Shown: positions 1 through 12,582 of the stretch, one piece after another
How positions within the stretch are numbered: the stretch's first letter is position 1
Layout of the letters: every line of letters starts with the position of its first letter
Assembly: GCF_051401765.1 (NCBI RefSeq)
Contig: NW_027480570.1
Location: 186,001 to 250,000, forward strand
Reading direction: 5' to 3'
Length of the DNA: 64,000 bases
Source: Calliopsis andreniformis
Lineage: Eukaryota > Arthropoda > Insecta > Hymenoptera > Andrenidae
Position numbers and translations under genes: made by a program
The notes under the pieces: generated by a model
What the model saw: only the letters and a program-made list of their open reading frames with translations
Told to the model about the DNA's origin: nothing
Databases searched by the model: none

Positions 1-2838
1 GAATATTGAGGACTGAGGATTGAGGGTTGTGGATTGAGGACGAGGACTGAGGGTTGAATATTGATGTTTGAGGTCTGAGGATTAAGGATTGAGGATTGAG
101 GATTGAGGATTGAGGTTTGAGGATTGAGGATTGGGGATTGAGGATTGAGGATTGAGGATTGAAGATTGAATATTGATGATTGAAGATTAAGTATTGAGGA
201 TTGAATGTTGAGGATTCAGGATTGAGGACTGAGGATTTAGGATTGAGGATTGAGGATTGAGGATTGAAGATTGAGTATTGAGGATTGAAGATTGAGGATT
301 AAGGATTGAGGATTGGGGATTGAGGATCTAGGATTGGAGATTGATTATTGGGGATTGAAGATTGAGGATTGAGGATTGGGGATTGAGATTTGAGAATTGA
401 GGATGAGGACTGAGGGTTGAGGATTGAGGTTTGAGGAACGAGGATTGAGGATTGAGGATTGAGGACTGAGGATTGACGATTGAGTATTGAAGATTGAGGA
501 TTTATGACTGAGGATTGAGGATTGAGGATTGAGGATTGAGTATGGAGGATTGAAGATTGAGTATTGAAGATTGAAGATTGAGGATTGAGGATTGAGTGTT
601 GAGGTTTGAGGACGAGGAGTGACGGTTGAGGATTGAGGTTTGAGGATTGAGGGTTGTGGATTGAGAACGAGGACTGAGGGTTGAATATTGATGTTTGAGG
701 CCTGAGGATTGAGGATTGAGGATTGAGAATTGATGATTGAGGACTGAGGGTTGAAGATTGAGGATTGGGTATTGAGGATTGAAGAATGAGGATTGAGGAT
801 TGAGGATTGAGGATTGAGGATTGAAGATTGAGTATTGAAGATTGAAGATTGAGGATTGAGGATTGAGTGTTGAGGTTTGAGGACGAGGAGTGACGGTTGA
901 GGATTGAGGTTTGAGGATTGAGGGTTGTGGATTGAGAACGAGGACTGAGGGTTGAATATTGATGTTTGAGGCCTGAGGATTGAGGATTGAGGATTGAGAA
1001 TTGATGATTGAGGACTGAGGGTTGAAGATTGAGGATTGGGTATTGAGGATTGAAGAATGAGGATTGAGGATTGAGGATTGAGGATTGAGGATTGCAGATT
1101 GAGTATTGAGGATTGAAGATTGAGGATTCTGGATTGAGGATTGAGGATTGAGGATTGAGGATTGAGGATTGAGGATTGAAAATTGAGTATTGAGGATTGA
1201 AGATTGAGGATTCAGGATTGAGGAATGAGTATTGAAGATTGAGGATTGATGACTGAGGATTGAGGATTGAGGATTGAGAATTGAAGGTTGAGTATTCAGG
1301 ATTGAAGGTTGAGGATTCAGGATTGAGGAATGAGTATTGATGATTGAGGATTGATGATTGAGGATTGAGGATTGAGTATTGGGGATTGAGGATTGAGCAT
1401 TGAGGTTTGAGGACTGAGGGCTGAGGATTGAGTATTGAGGATTGATGATTGAAGATTGAGTATTGAGGATTGAAGATTGAGGATTGAGGATTGAGGATTG
1501 AGGATTGAGGATTGAAGGTTGAGTATTGAGGATTGAAGATTGAGGATTGAGTATTGAGGATGAGGATTGAGGTTTGAAGATTGAGGATTGAGGATTGAGG
1601 ATTGAGGATTGAGGATTGAGGATTGAAGATTGAATATTGGTGATTGAATATTGAGGACTGAGGATTGAGGGTTGTGGATTGAGGACGAGGACTGAGGGTT
1701 GAATATTGATGTTTGAGGTCTGAGGATTAAGGATTGAGGATTGAGGATTGAGGATTGAGGTTTGAGGATTGAGGATTGGGGATTGAGGATTGAGGATTGA
1801 GGATTGAAGATTGAATATTGATGATTGAAGATTGAGGATTGAGTATTGAGGGTTGTGGATTGAGGACGAGGACTGAGGGTTGAATATTGATGTTTGAGGT
1901 CTGAGGATTGAGGATTGAGGATTGAGGATTGAGGATTGAGGATTGAGGATTGGGGATTGAGGATTGAGGGTTGAGGATTGCGGACGAGGACTGACGGTTT
2001 AGGATTGAGGTTTGAGGATTCAGGATTGATGATTGAGTACTGAGGCTTGAGGATTGACGATTGAGCATAGAGGATTGAAGATTGAGGACTGGCGATTGAG
2101 GATTGAAGATTGAGGATTAAGGACTGAGGATTGAGGATTGAGGATCCAGGATTGGAGATTGATTTTTGGGGATTGAAGATTGAGGATTGAGGATTGAGGA
2201 TTGCTAATTGCGAATTGAGGATGAGGACTGAGGGTTGAGGATTGAGGTTTGAGTAACGAGGAATGAGGATTGAGGATTGAGGATTGAGGATTGAGGATTG
2301 CAGATTGAGTATTGAGGATTGAAGATTGAGGATTGATGATTGAGGATTGAGGATTGAGGATTGGGGATTGAAGATTGAGCATTGAGGTTTGAGGACTGAG
2401 GGCTGAGGGTTGAGGATTGAGGATTGATGATTGAGGATTGAGGATTGAGGATTCGGTATTGAGGATTGAGCATTGAGGTTTGAGGACTGAGGGCTGAGGA
2501 TTGAGGATTGAGGATTGAGGATTGAGGATGAGGGCTGAGGGTTGATGATTGAGGTTTGAGGACTGAGGACTGAGGATTGAGGATTGAGGATTGAGGATTG
2601 AGGATTGAGGATTGAAGATTGAGGAATGGGTATTGAGGATTGAAGAATGAGGATTGAGGATTGAGGATTGAGGATTGAGGATAGAGGATTGAAGATTGAG
2701 TATTGAGGATTGAAGATTGAGAGTTCAGGATTGAGTACTGAGGATTGAGTATTGAGGACTGAGGATTGAAGATTGAGAATTGAAGATTGAGTATTGAGGA
2801 CTGAATATTGACGATTGAGGATTGAAGATTGAAGATTG
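1..2838. repeat. Higher-order block A, copy 1
   Basis: This block has the same order of variant heptamers as 5641-8374. The offset steps are 5640 bp at the start, 5507 bp from about 247, 5236 bp from about 1095 to 2261, 5466 bp near 2363-2600, and 5536 bp from about 2681. Two steps are simple: 133 bp (19 units) is missing from copy 2 after position 115, and a 271-bp tandem duplication is present only here. Copy 2 carries about 230 bp of extra material at 7498-7727 and 70 bp (ten units) near 8150-8216. Shared landmarks are the six-base unit GGACGA, GTATGGA near 540, and GGATCCA near 2145. The left end is cut by the window. Confidence 0.85.
545..1095. repeat. 271-bp local tandem duplication
   Basis: Two adjacent copies, about 550-824 and 825-1095, match at an offset of 271 bp. 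Each has the series GTGTTGA, GGTTTGA, GGACGA, GGAGTGA, CGGTTGA, followed later by GAACGA and GGACTGA. 271 equals 39 heptamers minus two bases, which the two 6-bp units (GGACGA and GAACGA) account for. The corresponding places near 4174, 6048, 11447 and 13635 have a single copy, so the duplication is private to this block and probably recent. The exact junction is blurred because both sides are consensus units. Confidence 0.85.
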
Positions 2839-2914
2839 AGGAATGGGTATTGAGGACTGAAGAATGAGGATTGAGGATTGAGGATTGAGGATTGAGGATT
2901 GCAGATTGAGTATT

Positions 2915-5752
2915 GAGGATTGAAGATTGAGGATTGGGTATTGAGGATTGAAGAATGAGGATTGAGGACTGAGGATTGAGGATTGAGGATTGCAGATTGA
3001 GTATTGAGGATCGAAGATTGAGGATTCAGGATTGAGGATTGAGGATTGAGGATTGAGGATTGAGGATTGAGGATTGAAGGTTGAGTATTCAGGATTGAAG
3101 ATTGAGGATTCAGGATTGAGGAATGAGTATTGATGATTGAGGATTGATGATTGAGGATTGAGGATTGAGGATTGGGGATTGAGGATTGAGCATTGAGGTT
3201 TGAGGACTGAGGGCTGAGGATTGAGGATTGAGGATTGATGATTGAAGATTGAGTATTGAGGATTGAAGATTGAGGATTGAGGATTGAGGATTGAGGATTG
3301 AGGATTGAAGGTTGAGTATTGAGGATTGAAGATTGAGGATTGAGTATTGAGGATGAGGATTGAGGTTTGAAGATTGAGGATTGAGGATTGAGGATTGAGG
3401 ATTGAGGATTGAGGATTGAAGATTGAATATTGATGATTGAATATTGAGGACTGAGGATTGAGGGTTGTGGATTGAGGACGAGGACTGAGGGTTGAATATT
3501 GATGTTTGAGGTCTGAGGATTAAGGATTGAGGATTGAGGATTGAGGATTGAGGTTTGAGGATTGAGGATTGGGGATTGAGGATTGAGGATTGAGGATTGA
3601 AGATTGAATATTGATGATTGAAGATTGAGGACTGAGTATTGAGGGTTGTGGATTGAGGACGAGGACTGAGGGTTGAATATTGATGTTTGAGGTCTGAGGA
3701 TTGAGGATTGAGGATTGAGAATTCATGATTGAGGATTGAGGATTGAAGATTGAGGATTGGGTATTGAGGATTGAAGAATGAGGATTGAGGATTGAGGATT
3801 GAGAATTGAGGATTGCAGATTAAGTATTGAGGATTGAATGTTGAGGATTCAGGATTGAGGACTGAGGATTTAGGATTGAGGATTGAGGATTGAGGATTGA
3901 AGATTGAGTATTGAGGATTGAAGATTGAGGATTAAGGATTGAGGATTGGGGATTGAGGATCTAGGATTGGAGATTGATTATTGGGGATTGAAGATTGAGG
4001 ATTGAGGATTGGGGATTGAGATTTGAGATTTGAGGATGAGGACTGAGGGTTGAGGATTGAGGTTTGAGGAACGAGGATTGAGGATTGAGGATTGAGGACT
4101 GAGGATTGACGATTGAGTATTGAAGATTGAGGATTTATGACTGAGGATTGAGGATTGAGGATTGAGGATTGAGTATGGAGGATTGAAGATTGAGTATTGA
4201 AGATTGAAGATTGAGGATTGAGGATTGAGTGTTGAGGTTTGAGGACGAGGAGTGACGGTTGAGGATTGAGGTTTGAGGATTGAGGGTTGTGGATTGAGAA
4301 CGAGGACTGAGGGTTGAATATTGATGTTTGAGGCCTGAGGATTGAGGATTGAGGATTGAGAATTGATGATTGAGGACTGAGGGTTGAAGATTGAGGATTG
4401 GGTATTGAGGATTGAAGAATGAGGGTTGAGGATTGAGGATTGAGGATTGAGGATTGCAGATTGAGTATTGAGGATTGAAGATTGAGGATTCTGGGTTGAG
4501 GATTGAGGATTGAGGATTGAGGATTGAGGATTGAGGATTGAAAATTGAGTATTGAGGATTGAAGATTGAGGATTCAGGATTGAGGAATGAGGATTGAGGA
4601 TTGAGTATTGAGGATTGAGGATTGAAGATTGAGTATTGAGGATTGAAGATTGAGGATTAAGGATTGAGGATTGGGGATTGAGGATCTGGGATTGGAGATT
4701 GATTATTGGGGTTGAAGATTGAGGATTGAGGATTGAGGATTGAGGATTGAGGATTGAGAATTGAGAATTGAGGATGAGGACTGAGGGTTGAGGATTGAGG
4801 TTTGAGGTACGAGGATTGAGGATTGAGGATTGAGGACTGAGGATTGACGATTGAGTATTGAAGATTGAGGATTTATGACTGAGGATTGAGGATTGAGGAT
4901 TCAGGATTGAGTATTGAGGATTGAAGATTGAGTATTCAAGGTTGAAGATTGAGGATTGAGGATTGAGGGTTGAGGATTGAGGACGAGGACTGACGGTTGA
5001 GGATTGAGGTTTGAGGATTGAGGGTTGTGGATTGAGAACGAGGACTGAGGGTTGAATATTGATGTTTGAGGCCTGAGGATTGAGGATTGAGGATTGAGAA
5101 TTGATGATTGAGGACTGAGGGTTGAAGATTGAGGATTGGGTATTGAGGATTGAAGAATGAGGATTGAGGATTGAGGATTGAGGATTGAGGATTGCAGATT
5201 GAGTATTGAGGATCGAAGATTGAGGATTCAGGATTGAGGATTGAGGATTCAGGATTGAGGATTGAGGATTGAGGATTGAAGGTTGAGTATTCAGGATTGA
5301 AGATTGAGGATTCAGGATTGAGGAATGCATATTGATGATTGAGGATTGATGATTGAGGATTGAGGATTGAGTATTGGGGATTGAGGATTGAGCATTGAGG
5401 TTTGAGGACTGAGGGCTGAGGATTGAGGATTGAGGATTGATGATTGAAGATTGAGTATTGAGGATTGAAGATTGAGGATTGAGGATTGAGGATTGAGGAT
5501 TGAGGATTGAAGGTTGAGTATTGTGGATTGAAGATTGAGGATTGAGTATTGAGGATGAGGATTGAGGTTTGAAGATTGAGGATTGAGGATTGAGGATTGA
5601 GGATTGAGGATTGAGGATTGAAGATTGAATATTGATGATTGAATATTGAGGACTGAGGATTGAGGGTTGTGGATTGAGGACGAGGACTGAGGGTTGAATA
5701 TTGATGTTTGAGGTCTGAGGATTAAGGATTGAGGATTGAGGATTGAGGATTG
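2915..5752. repeat. Higher-order block B, copy 1
   Basis: This block matches 10188-13011 at an offset of 7273 bp, changing to 7259 bp by 5323 (two heptamers lost in the second copy). Landmarks in order are a GGATCGA unit near 3010, the six-base GGACGA near 3478, the series GGATCTA then GGATTGG near 3960, GTATGGA at 4172, and a GGAATGC unit at 5322. The stretch beginning at 3121 recurs at 5323 (2202 bp further on), so this block is itself about one period of a local tandem repeat. Confidence 0.85.
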
Positions 5753-8374
5753 AGGATTGAGGATTGAGGATTGAAGATTGAGTATTGAGGATTGAAGATT
5801 GAGGATTAAGGATTGAGGATTGGGGATTGAGGATCTAGGATTGGAGATTGATTATTGGGGATTGAAGATTGAGGATTGAGGATTGGGGATTGAGATTTGA
5901 GAATTGAGGATGAGGACTGAGGGTTGAGGATTGAGGTTTGAGGAACGAGGATTGAGGATTGAGGATTGAGGACTGAGGATTGACGATTGAGTATTGAAGA
6001 TTGAGGATTTATGACTGAGGATTGAGGATTGAGGATTGAGGATTGAGTATGGAGGATTGAAGATTGAGTATTGAAGATTGAAGATTGAGGATTGAGGATT
6101 GAGTGTTGAGGTTTGAGGACGAGGAGTGACGGTTGAGGATTGAGGTTTGAGGATTGAGGGTTGTGGATTGAGAACGAGGACTGAGGGTTGAATATTGATG
6201 TTTGAGGCCTGAGGATTGAGGATTGAGGATTGAGAATTGATGATTGAGGACTGAGGGTTGAAGATTGAGGATTGGGTATTGAGGATTGAAGAATGAGGAT
6301 TGAGGATTGAGGATTGAGGATTGAGGATTGCAGATTGAGTATTGAGGATTGAAGATTGAGGATTCTGGATTGAGGATTGAGGATTGAGGATTGAGGATTG
6401 AGGATTGAGGATTGAAAATTGAGTATTGAGGATTGAAGATTGAGGATTCAGGATTGAGGAATGAGTATTGAAGATTGAGGATTGATGACTGAGGATTGAG
6501 GATTGAGGATTGAGAATTGAAGGTTGAGTATTCAGGATTGAAGGTTGAGGATTCAGGATTGAGGAATGAGTATTGATGATTGAGGATTGATGATTGAGGA
6601 TTGAGGATTGAGTATTGGGGATTGAGGATTGAGCATTGAGGTTTGAGGACTGAGGGCTGAGGATTGAGTATTGAGGATTGATGATTGAAGATTGAGTATT
6701 GAGGATTGAAGATTGAGGATTGAGGATTGAGGATTGAGGATTGAGGATTGAAGGTTGAGTATTGAGGATTGAAGATTGAGGATTGAGTATTGAGGATGAG
6801 GATTGAGGTTTGAAGATTGAGGATTGAGGATTGAGGATTGAGGATTGAGGATTGAGGATTGAAGATTGAATATTGGTGATTGAATATTGAGGACTGAGGA
6901 TTGAGGGTTGTGGATTGAGGACGAGGACTGAGGGTTGAATATTGATGTTTGAGGTCTGAGGATTAAGGATTGAGGATTGAGGATTGAGGATTGAGGTTTG
7001 AGGATTGAGGATTGGGGATTGAGGATTGAGGATTGAGGATTGAAGATTGAATATTGATGATTGAAGATTGAGGATTGAGTATTGAGGGTTGTGGATTGAG
7101 GACGAGGACTGAGGGTTGAATATTGATGTTTGAGGTCTGAGGATTGAGGATTGAGGATTGAGGATTGAGGATTGAGGATTGAGGATTGGGGATTGAGGAT
7201 TGAGGGTTGAGGATTGCGGACGAGGACTGACGGTTTAGGATTGAGGTTTGAGGATTCAGGATTGATGATTGAGTACTGAGGCTTGAGGATTGACGATTGA
7301 GCATAGAGGATTGAAGATTGAGGACTGGCGATTGAGGATTGAAGATTGAGGATTAAGGACTGAGGATTGAGGATTGAGGATCCAGGATTGGAGATTGATT
7401 TTTGGGGATTGAAGATTGAGGATTGAGGATTGAGGATTGCTAATTGCGAATTGAGGATGAGGACTGAGGGTTGAGGATTGAGGTTTGAGTAACGAGGATT
7501 GAGGGTTGTGGATTGAGAACGAGGACTGAGGGTTGGATATTGATGTTTGAGGCCTGAGGATTGAGGATTGAGAATTGATGATTGAGGACTGAGGGTTGAA
7601 GATTGAGGATTGGGTATTGAGGATTGAAGAATGAGGATTGAGGATTGAGGATTGAGGATTGAGGATTGCAGATTGAGTATTGAGGATTGAAGATTGAGGG
7701 TTCAGGATGGAGGATTGAGGACTGAGGATTGAGGATTGAGTATTGAGGATTGAAGATTGAGGATTCAGGATTGAGGAATGAGTATTGAAGATTGAGGATT
7801 GATGATTGAGGATTGAGGATTGAGGATTGGGGATTGAAGATTGAGCATTGAGGTTTGAGGACTGAGGGCTGAGGATTGAGGATTGAGGATTGATGATTGA
7901 GGATTGAGGATTGAGGATTCGGTATTGAGGATTGAGCATTGAGGTTTGAGGACTGAGGGCTGAGGATTGAGGATTGAGGATTGAGGATTGAGGATGAGGG
8001 CTGAGGGTTGATGATTGAGGTTTGAGGACTGAGGACTGAGGATTGAGGATTGAGGATTGAGGATTGAGGATTGAGGATTGAAGATTGAGGAATGGGTATT
8101 GAGGATTGAAGAATGAGGATTGAGGATTGAGGATTGAGGATTGAGGACTGAGGATTGAAGATTGAGGATTGGGTATTGAGTATTGAAGAATGAGGATTGA
8201 GGATTGAGGATTGAGGATAGAGGATTGAAGATTGAGTATTGAGGATTGAAGATTGAGAGTTCAGGATTGAGTACTGAGGATTGAGTATTGAGGACTGAGG
8301 ATTGAAGATTGAGAATTGAAGATTGAGTATTGAGGACTGAATATTGACGATTGAGGATTGAAGATTGAAGATTG
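5641..8374. repeat. Higher-order block A, copy 2
   Basis: This is the second copy of 1-2838. It overlaps the right end of block B copy 1 by about 110 bp because both share the GGACGA-containing stretch there. It lacks the 271-bp duplication and 133 bp near its start. It has about 230 bp of extra material at 7498-7727, which itself resembles the GAACGA stretch near 6170-6350, so it was probably copied from inside the array. It diverges from copy 1 at about 8375 (2839 in copy 1). Confidence 0.85.
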
Positions 8375-10187
8375 AGGATTGAGGATTGAGGATTGAGGAT
8401 TCAGTGTCGGACAATGAGGATTGATGGTTGAAGATTGAGGATTGGGGATTGAGGATTGAGGAATGAGTATTGAAGATTGAGGATTGATGATTGAGGATTG
8501 AGGATTGAGGATTGAAGATTGAGGATTGGGTATTGAGGATTGAAGAATTAGGATTGTGAATTGAGTATTGAGGATAGAGGATTGAGGGTTGAAGATTGAG
8601 GATTGGGTATGGAGAATTGAAGAATGAGGATTGAGGATTGAAGACTGAGGATTGGGTATTGAGGATTGAAGAATGAGGATTGAGGATTGAGGATTGAGGA
8701 TTGAGGATTGAGGATTGAAGATTGAGGATTGGGTATTGAAGATTGAAGAATGAGGATTGAGGATTGAGGATTGAGGATTGAGGATTGAAGATTGAGTATT
8801 GAGGATTGAAGATTGAGGATTGAGGATTGAGGATTGAGTATTGAGGATTGAAGATTGAGTATTGAGGATTGAAGATTGAGGATTGAGTATTGAGGATTGA
8901 AGATTGAATATTGAGGACTGAGGATTGAGGGTTGTGGATTGAGGACGAGGACTGAGGGTTGAATATTGATGTTTGAGGTGTGAGGATTAAGGATTGAGGA
9001 TTGAGAATTGAGGATTGAGGATTGAGGATTGAAGATTGAGGAATGGGTATTGAGGACTGAAGAATGAGGATTGAGGATTGAGGATTGAGGATTGAGGATT
9101 GCAGATTGAGTATTGAGGATTGAAGATTGAGGATTCAGGATTGAGGATTGAGGATTGAGGATTGAGGATTGAGGATTGAGGATTGAAGATTGGGTATTGA
9201 GGATTGAAAATTCAGGATTGAGGATTGAGGATTGAGGATTGAGGATTGAGGAATGAGCATTGAAGATAGAGGATTGGGGATTGAGGATTGAAGAGTGAGT
9301 ATTGATGATTGAATATTGAGGATTGAGAATTGAGAATTGATGATTGAGGATTGAGGATTGAGTATTGAGGATTGAAGACTGAGGATTGAGGATTGAGGAT
9401 TGAGGATTGATGATTGAGGTTTGAGGATTGAGGATTGAGTATTGAGGATTGAGGATTGAGGATTGAAGATTGAATATTGATGATTGAAGACTGAGGATTG
9501 GGTATTGAGTGTTGTGGATTGAGGACGAGGCCTGAGGGTTGAATATTGATGTTTGAGGTCTGAGGATTGGGTATTGAGGATTGAAGAATGAGGATTGAGG
9601 ATTGAGGATTGAGGATTGAGGATTGCAGATTGAGTATTGAGGATTGAAGGTTGAGGATTCAGGATTGAGGACTGAGGATTGAGGATTGAGTATTGAGGAT
9701 TGAGGATTGAAGATTGAGTATTGAGGATTGAAGATTGAGGATTAAGGATTGAGGATTGGGGATTGAGGATCTGGGATTGGAGATTGATTATTGGGGTTGA
9801 AGATTGAGGATTGAGGATTGAGGATTGAGAACTGAGAATTGAGGATGAGGACTGAGGGTTGAGGAATGAGGTTTGAGGTACGAGGATTGAGGATTGAGGT
9901 TTGAGGACTGAGGATTGACGATTGAGTATTGAAGATTGAGGATTTATGACTGAGGATTGAGGATTGAGGATTGAGGATTGAGTATTGAGGATTGAAGATT
10001 GAGTATTCAAGTTTGAAGATTGAGGATTGAGGATTGAGGGTTGAGGATTGAGGACGAGGACTGACGGTTGAGGATTGAGGTTTGAGGATTGAGGGTTGTG
10101 GATTGAGAACGAGGACTGAGGGCTGAATATTGATGTTTGAGGCCTGAGGATTGAGGATTGTGGATTGAGAATTGATGATTGAGGACT
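8375..10187. repeat. Satellite stretch without a full-length partner in the window
   Basis: These are ordinary degenerate heptamers for which I found no single long partner. Short parts recur: the unusual unit pair GTGTCGG then ACAATGA at 8404 has a close relative (GTGTTGG, ACAATGA) at 43280, 56740, 60206 and 62575. A stretch with GGACGA and GGTGTGA near 8940-8985 resembles 16365-16410 and 19525-19570. It therefore shares variants with domain 2 although it lies in domain 1. Confidence 0.7.
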
Positions 10188-12582
10188 GAGGGTTGAAGAT
10201 TGAGGATTGGGTATTGAGGATTGAAGAATGAGGATTGAGGACTGAGGATTGAGGATTGAGGATTGCAGATTGAGTATTGAGGATCGAAGATTGAGGATTC
10301 AGGATTGAGGATTGAGGATTGAGGATTGAGGATTGAGGATTGAGGATTGAAGGTTGAGTATTCAGGATTGAAGACTGAGGATTCAGGATTGAGGAATGAG
10401 TATTGATGATTGAGGATTGATGATTGAGGATTGAGGATTGAGGATTGGGGATTGAGGATTGAGCATTGAGGTTTGAGGACTGAGGGCTGAGGATTGAGGA
10501 TTGAGGATTGATGATTGAAGATTGAGTATTGAGGATTGAAGATTGAGGATTGAGGATTGAGGATTGAGGATTGAGGATTGAAGGTTGAGTATTGAGGATT
10601 GAAGATTGAGGATTGAGTATTGAGGATGAGGATTGAGGTTTGAAGATTGAGGATTGAGGATTGAGGATTGAGGATTGAGGATTGAGGGTTGAAGATTGAA
10701 TATTGATGATTGAATATTGAGGACTGAGGATTGAGGGTTGTGGATTGAGGACGAGGACTGAGGGTTGAATATTGATGTTTGAGGTCTGAGGATTAAGGAT
10801 TGAGGATTGAGGATTGAGGATTGAGGTTTGAGGATTGAGGATTGGGGATTGAGGATTGAGGATTGAGGATTGAAGATTGAATATTGATGATTCAAGATTG
10901 AGGACTGAGTATTGAGGGTTGTGGATTGAGGACGAGGACTGAGGGTTGAATATTGATGTTTGAGGTCTGAGGATTGAGGATTGAGGATTGAGAATTCATG
11001 ATTGAGGATTGAGGATTGAAGATTGAGGATTGGGTATTGAGGATTGAAGAATGAGGATTGAGGATTGAGGATTGAGAATTGAGGATTGCAGATTAAGTAT
11101 TGAGGATTGAATGTTGAGGATTCAGGATTGAGGACTGAGGATTGAGGATTGAGGATTGAGGATTGAGGATTGAAGATTGAGTATTGAGGATTGAAGATTG
11201 AGGATTAAGGATTGAGGATTGGGGATTGAGGATCTAGGATTGGAGATTGATTATTGGGGATTGAAGATTGAGGATTGAGGATTGGGGATTGAGATTTGAG
11301 AATTGAGGATGAGGACTGAGGGTTGAGGATTGAGGTTTGAGGAACGAGGATTGAGGATTGAGGATTGAGGACTGAGGATTGACGATTGAGTATTGAAGAT
11401 TGAGGATTCATGAATGAGGATTGAGGATTGAGGATTGAGGATTGAGTATGGAGGATTGAAGATTGAGTATTGAAGATTGAAGATTGAGGATTGAGGATTG
11501 AGTGTTGAGGTTTGAGGACGAGGAGTGACGGTTGAGGATTGAGGTTTGAGGATTGAGGGTTGTGGATTGAGAACGAGGACTGAGGGTTGAATATTGATGT
11601 TTGAGGCCTGAGGATTGAGGATTGAGGATTGAGAATTGATGATTGAGGACTGAGGGTTGAAGACTGAGGATTGGGTATTGAGGATTGAAGAATGAGGATT
11701 GAGGATTGAGGATTGAGGATTGAGGATTGCAGATTGAGTATTGAGGATTGAAGATTGAGGACTCTGGGTTGAGGATTGAGGATTGAGGATTGAGGATTGA
11801 GGATTGAGGATTGAAAATTGAGTATTGAGGATTGAAGATTGAGGATTCAGGATTGAGGAATGAGGATTGAGGATTGAGTATTGAGGATTGAGGATTGAAG
11901 ATTGAGTATTGAGGATTGAAGATTGAGGATTAAGGATTGGGGATTGGGGATTGAGGATCTGGGATTGGAGATTGATTATTGGGGTTGAAGATTGAGGATT
12001 GAGGATTGAGGATTCAGAATTGAGAATTGAGGATGAGGACTGAGGGTTGAGGATTGAGGTTTGAGGTACGAGGATTGAGGATTGAGGATTGAGGACTGAG
12101 GATTGACGATTGAGTATTGAAGATTGAGGATTTATGACTGAGGATTGAGGATTGAGGATTCAGGATTGAGTATTGAGGATTGAAGATTGAGTATTCAAGG
12201 TTGAAGATTGAGGATTGAGGATTGAGGGTTGAGGATTGAGGACGAGGACTGACGGTTGAGGATTGAGGTTTGAGGATTGAGGGTTGTGGTTTGAGAACGA
12301 GGACTGAGGGTTGAATATTGATGTTTGAGGCCTGAGGATTGAGGATTGAGGATTGAGAATTGATGATTGAGGACTGAGGGTTGAAGATTGAGGATTGGGT
12401 ATTGAGGATTGAAGAATGAGGATTGAGGATTGAGGATTGAGGATTGAGGATTGCAGATTGAGTATTGAGGATCGAAGATTGAGGATTCAGGATTGAGGAT
12501 TGAGGATTGAGGATTGAGGATTGAGGATTGAGGATTGAAGGTTGAGTATTCAGGATTGAAGATTGAGGATTCAGGATTGAGG
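10188..12582. repeat. Higher-order block B, copy 2
   Basis: This block matches 2915-5322 at an offset of 7273 to 7259 bp, with few substitutions. From 10394 to 12582 it forms one 2188-bp period of a local tandem repeat that continues into the next block. The landmark GTATGGA lies at 11445 and the rare GGAATGC unit at 12581, both where copy 1 predicts them. The match with copy 1 continues beyond this block to about 13011. Confidence 0.85.
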
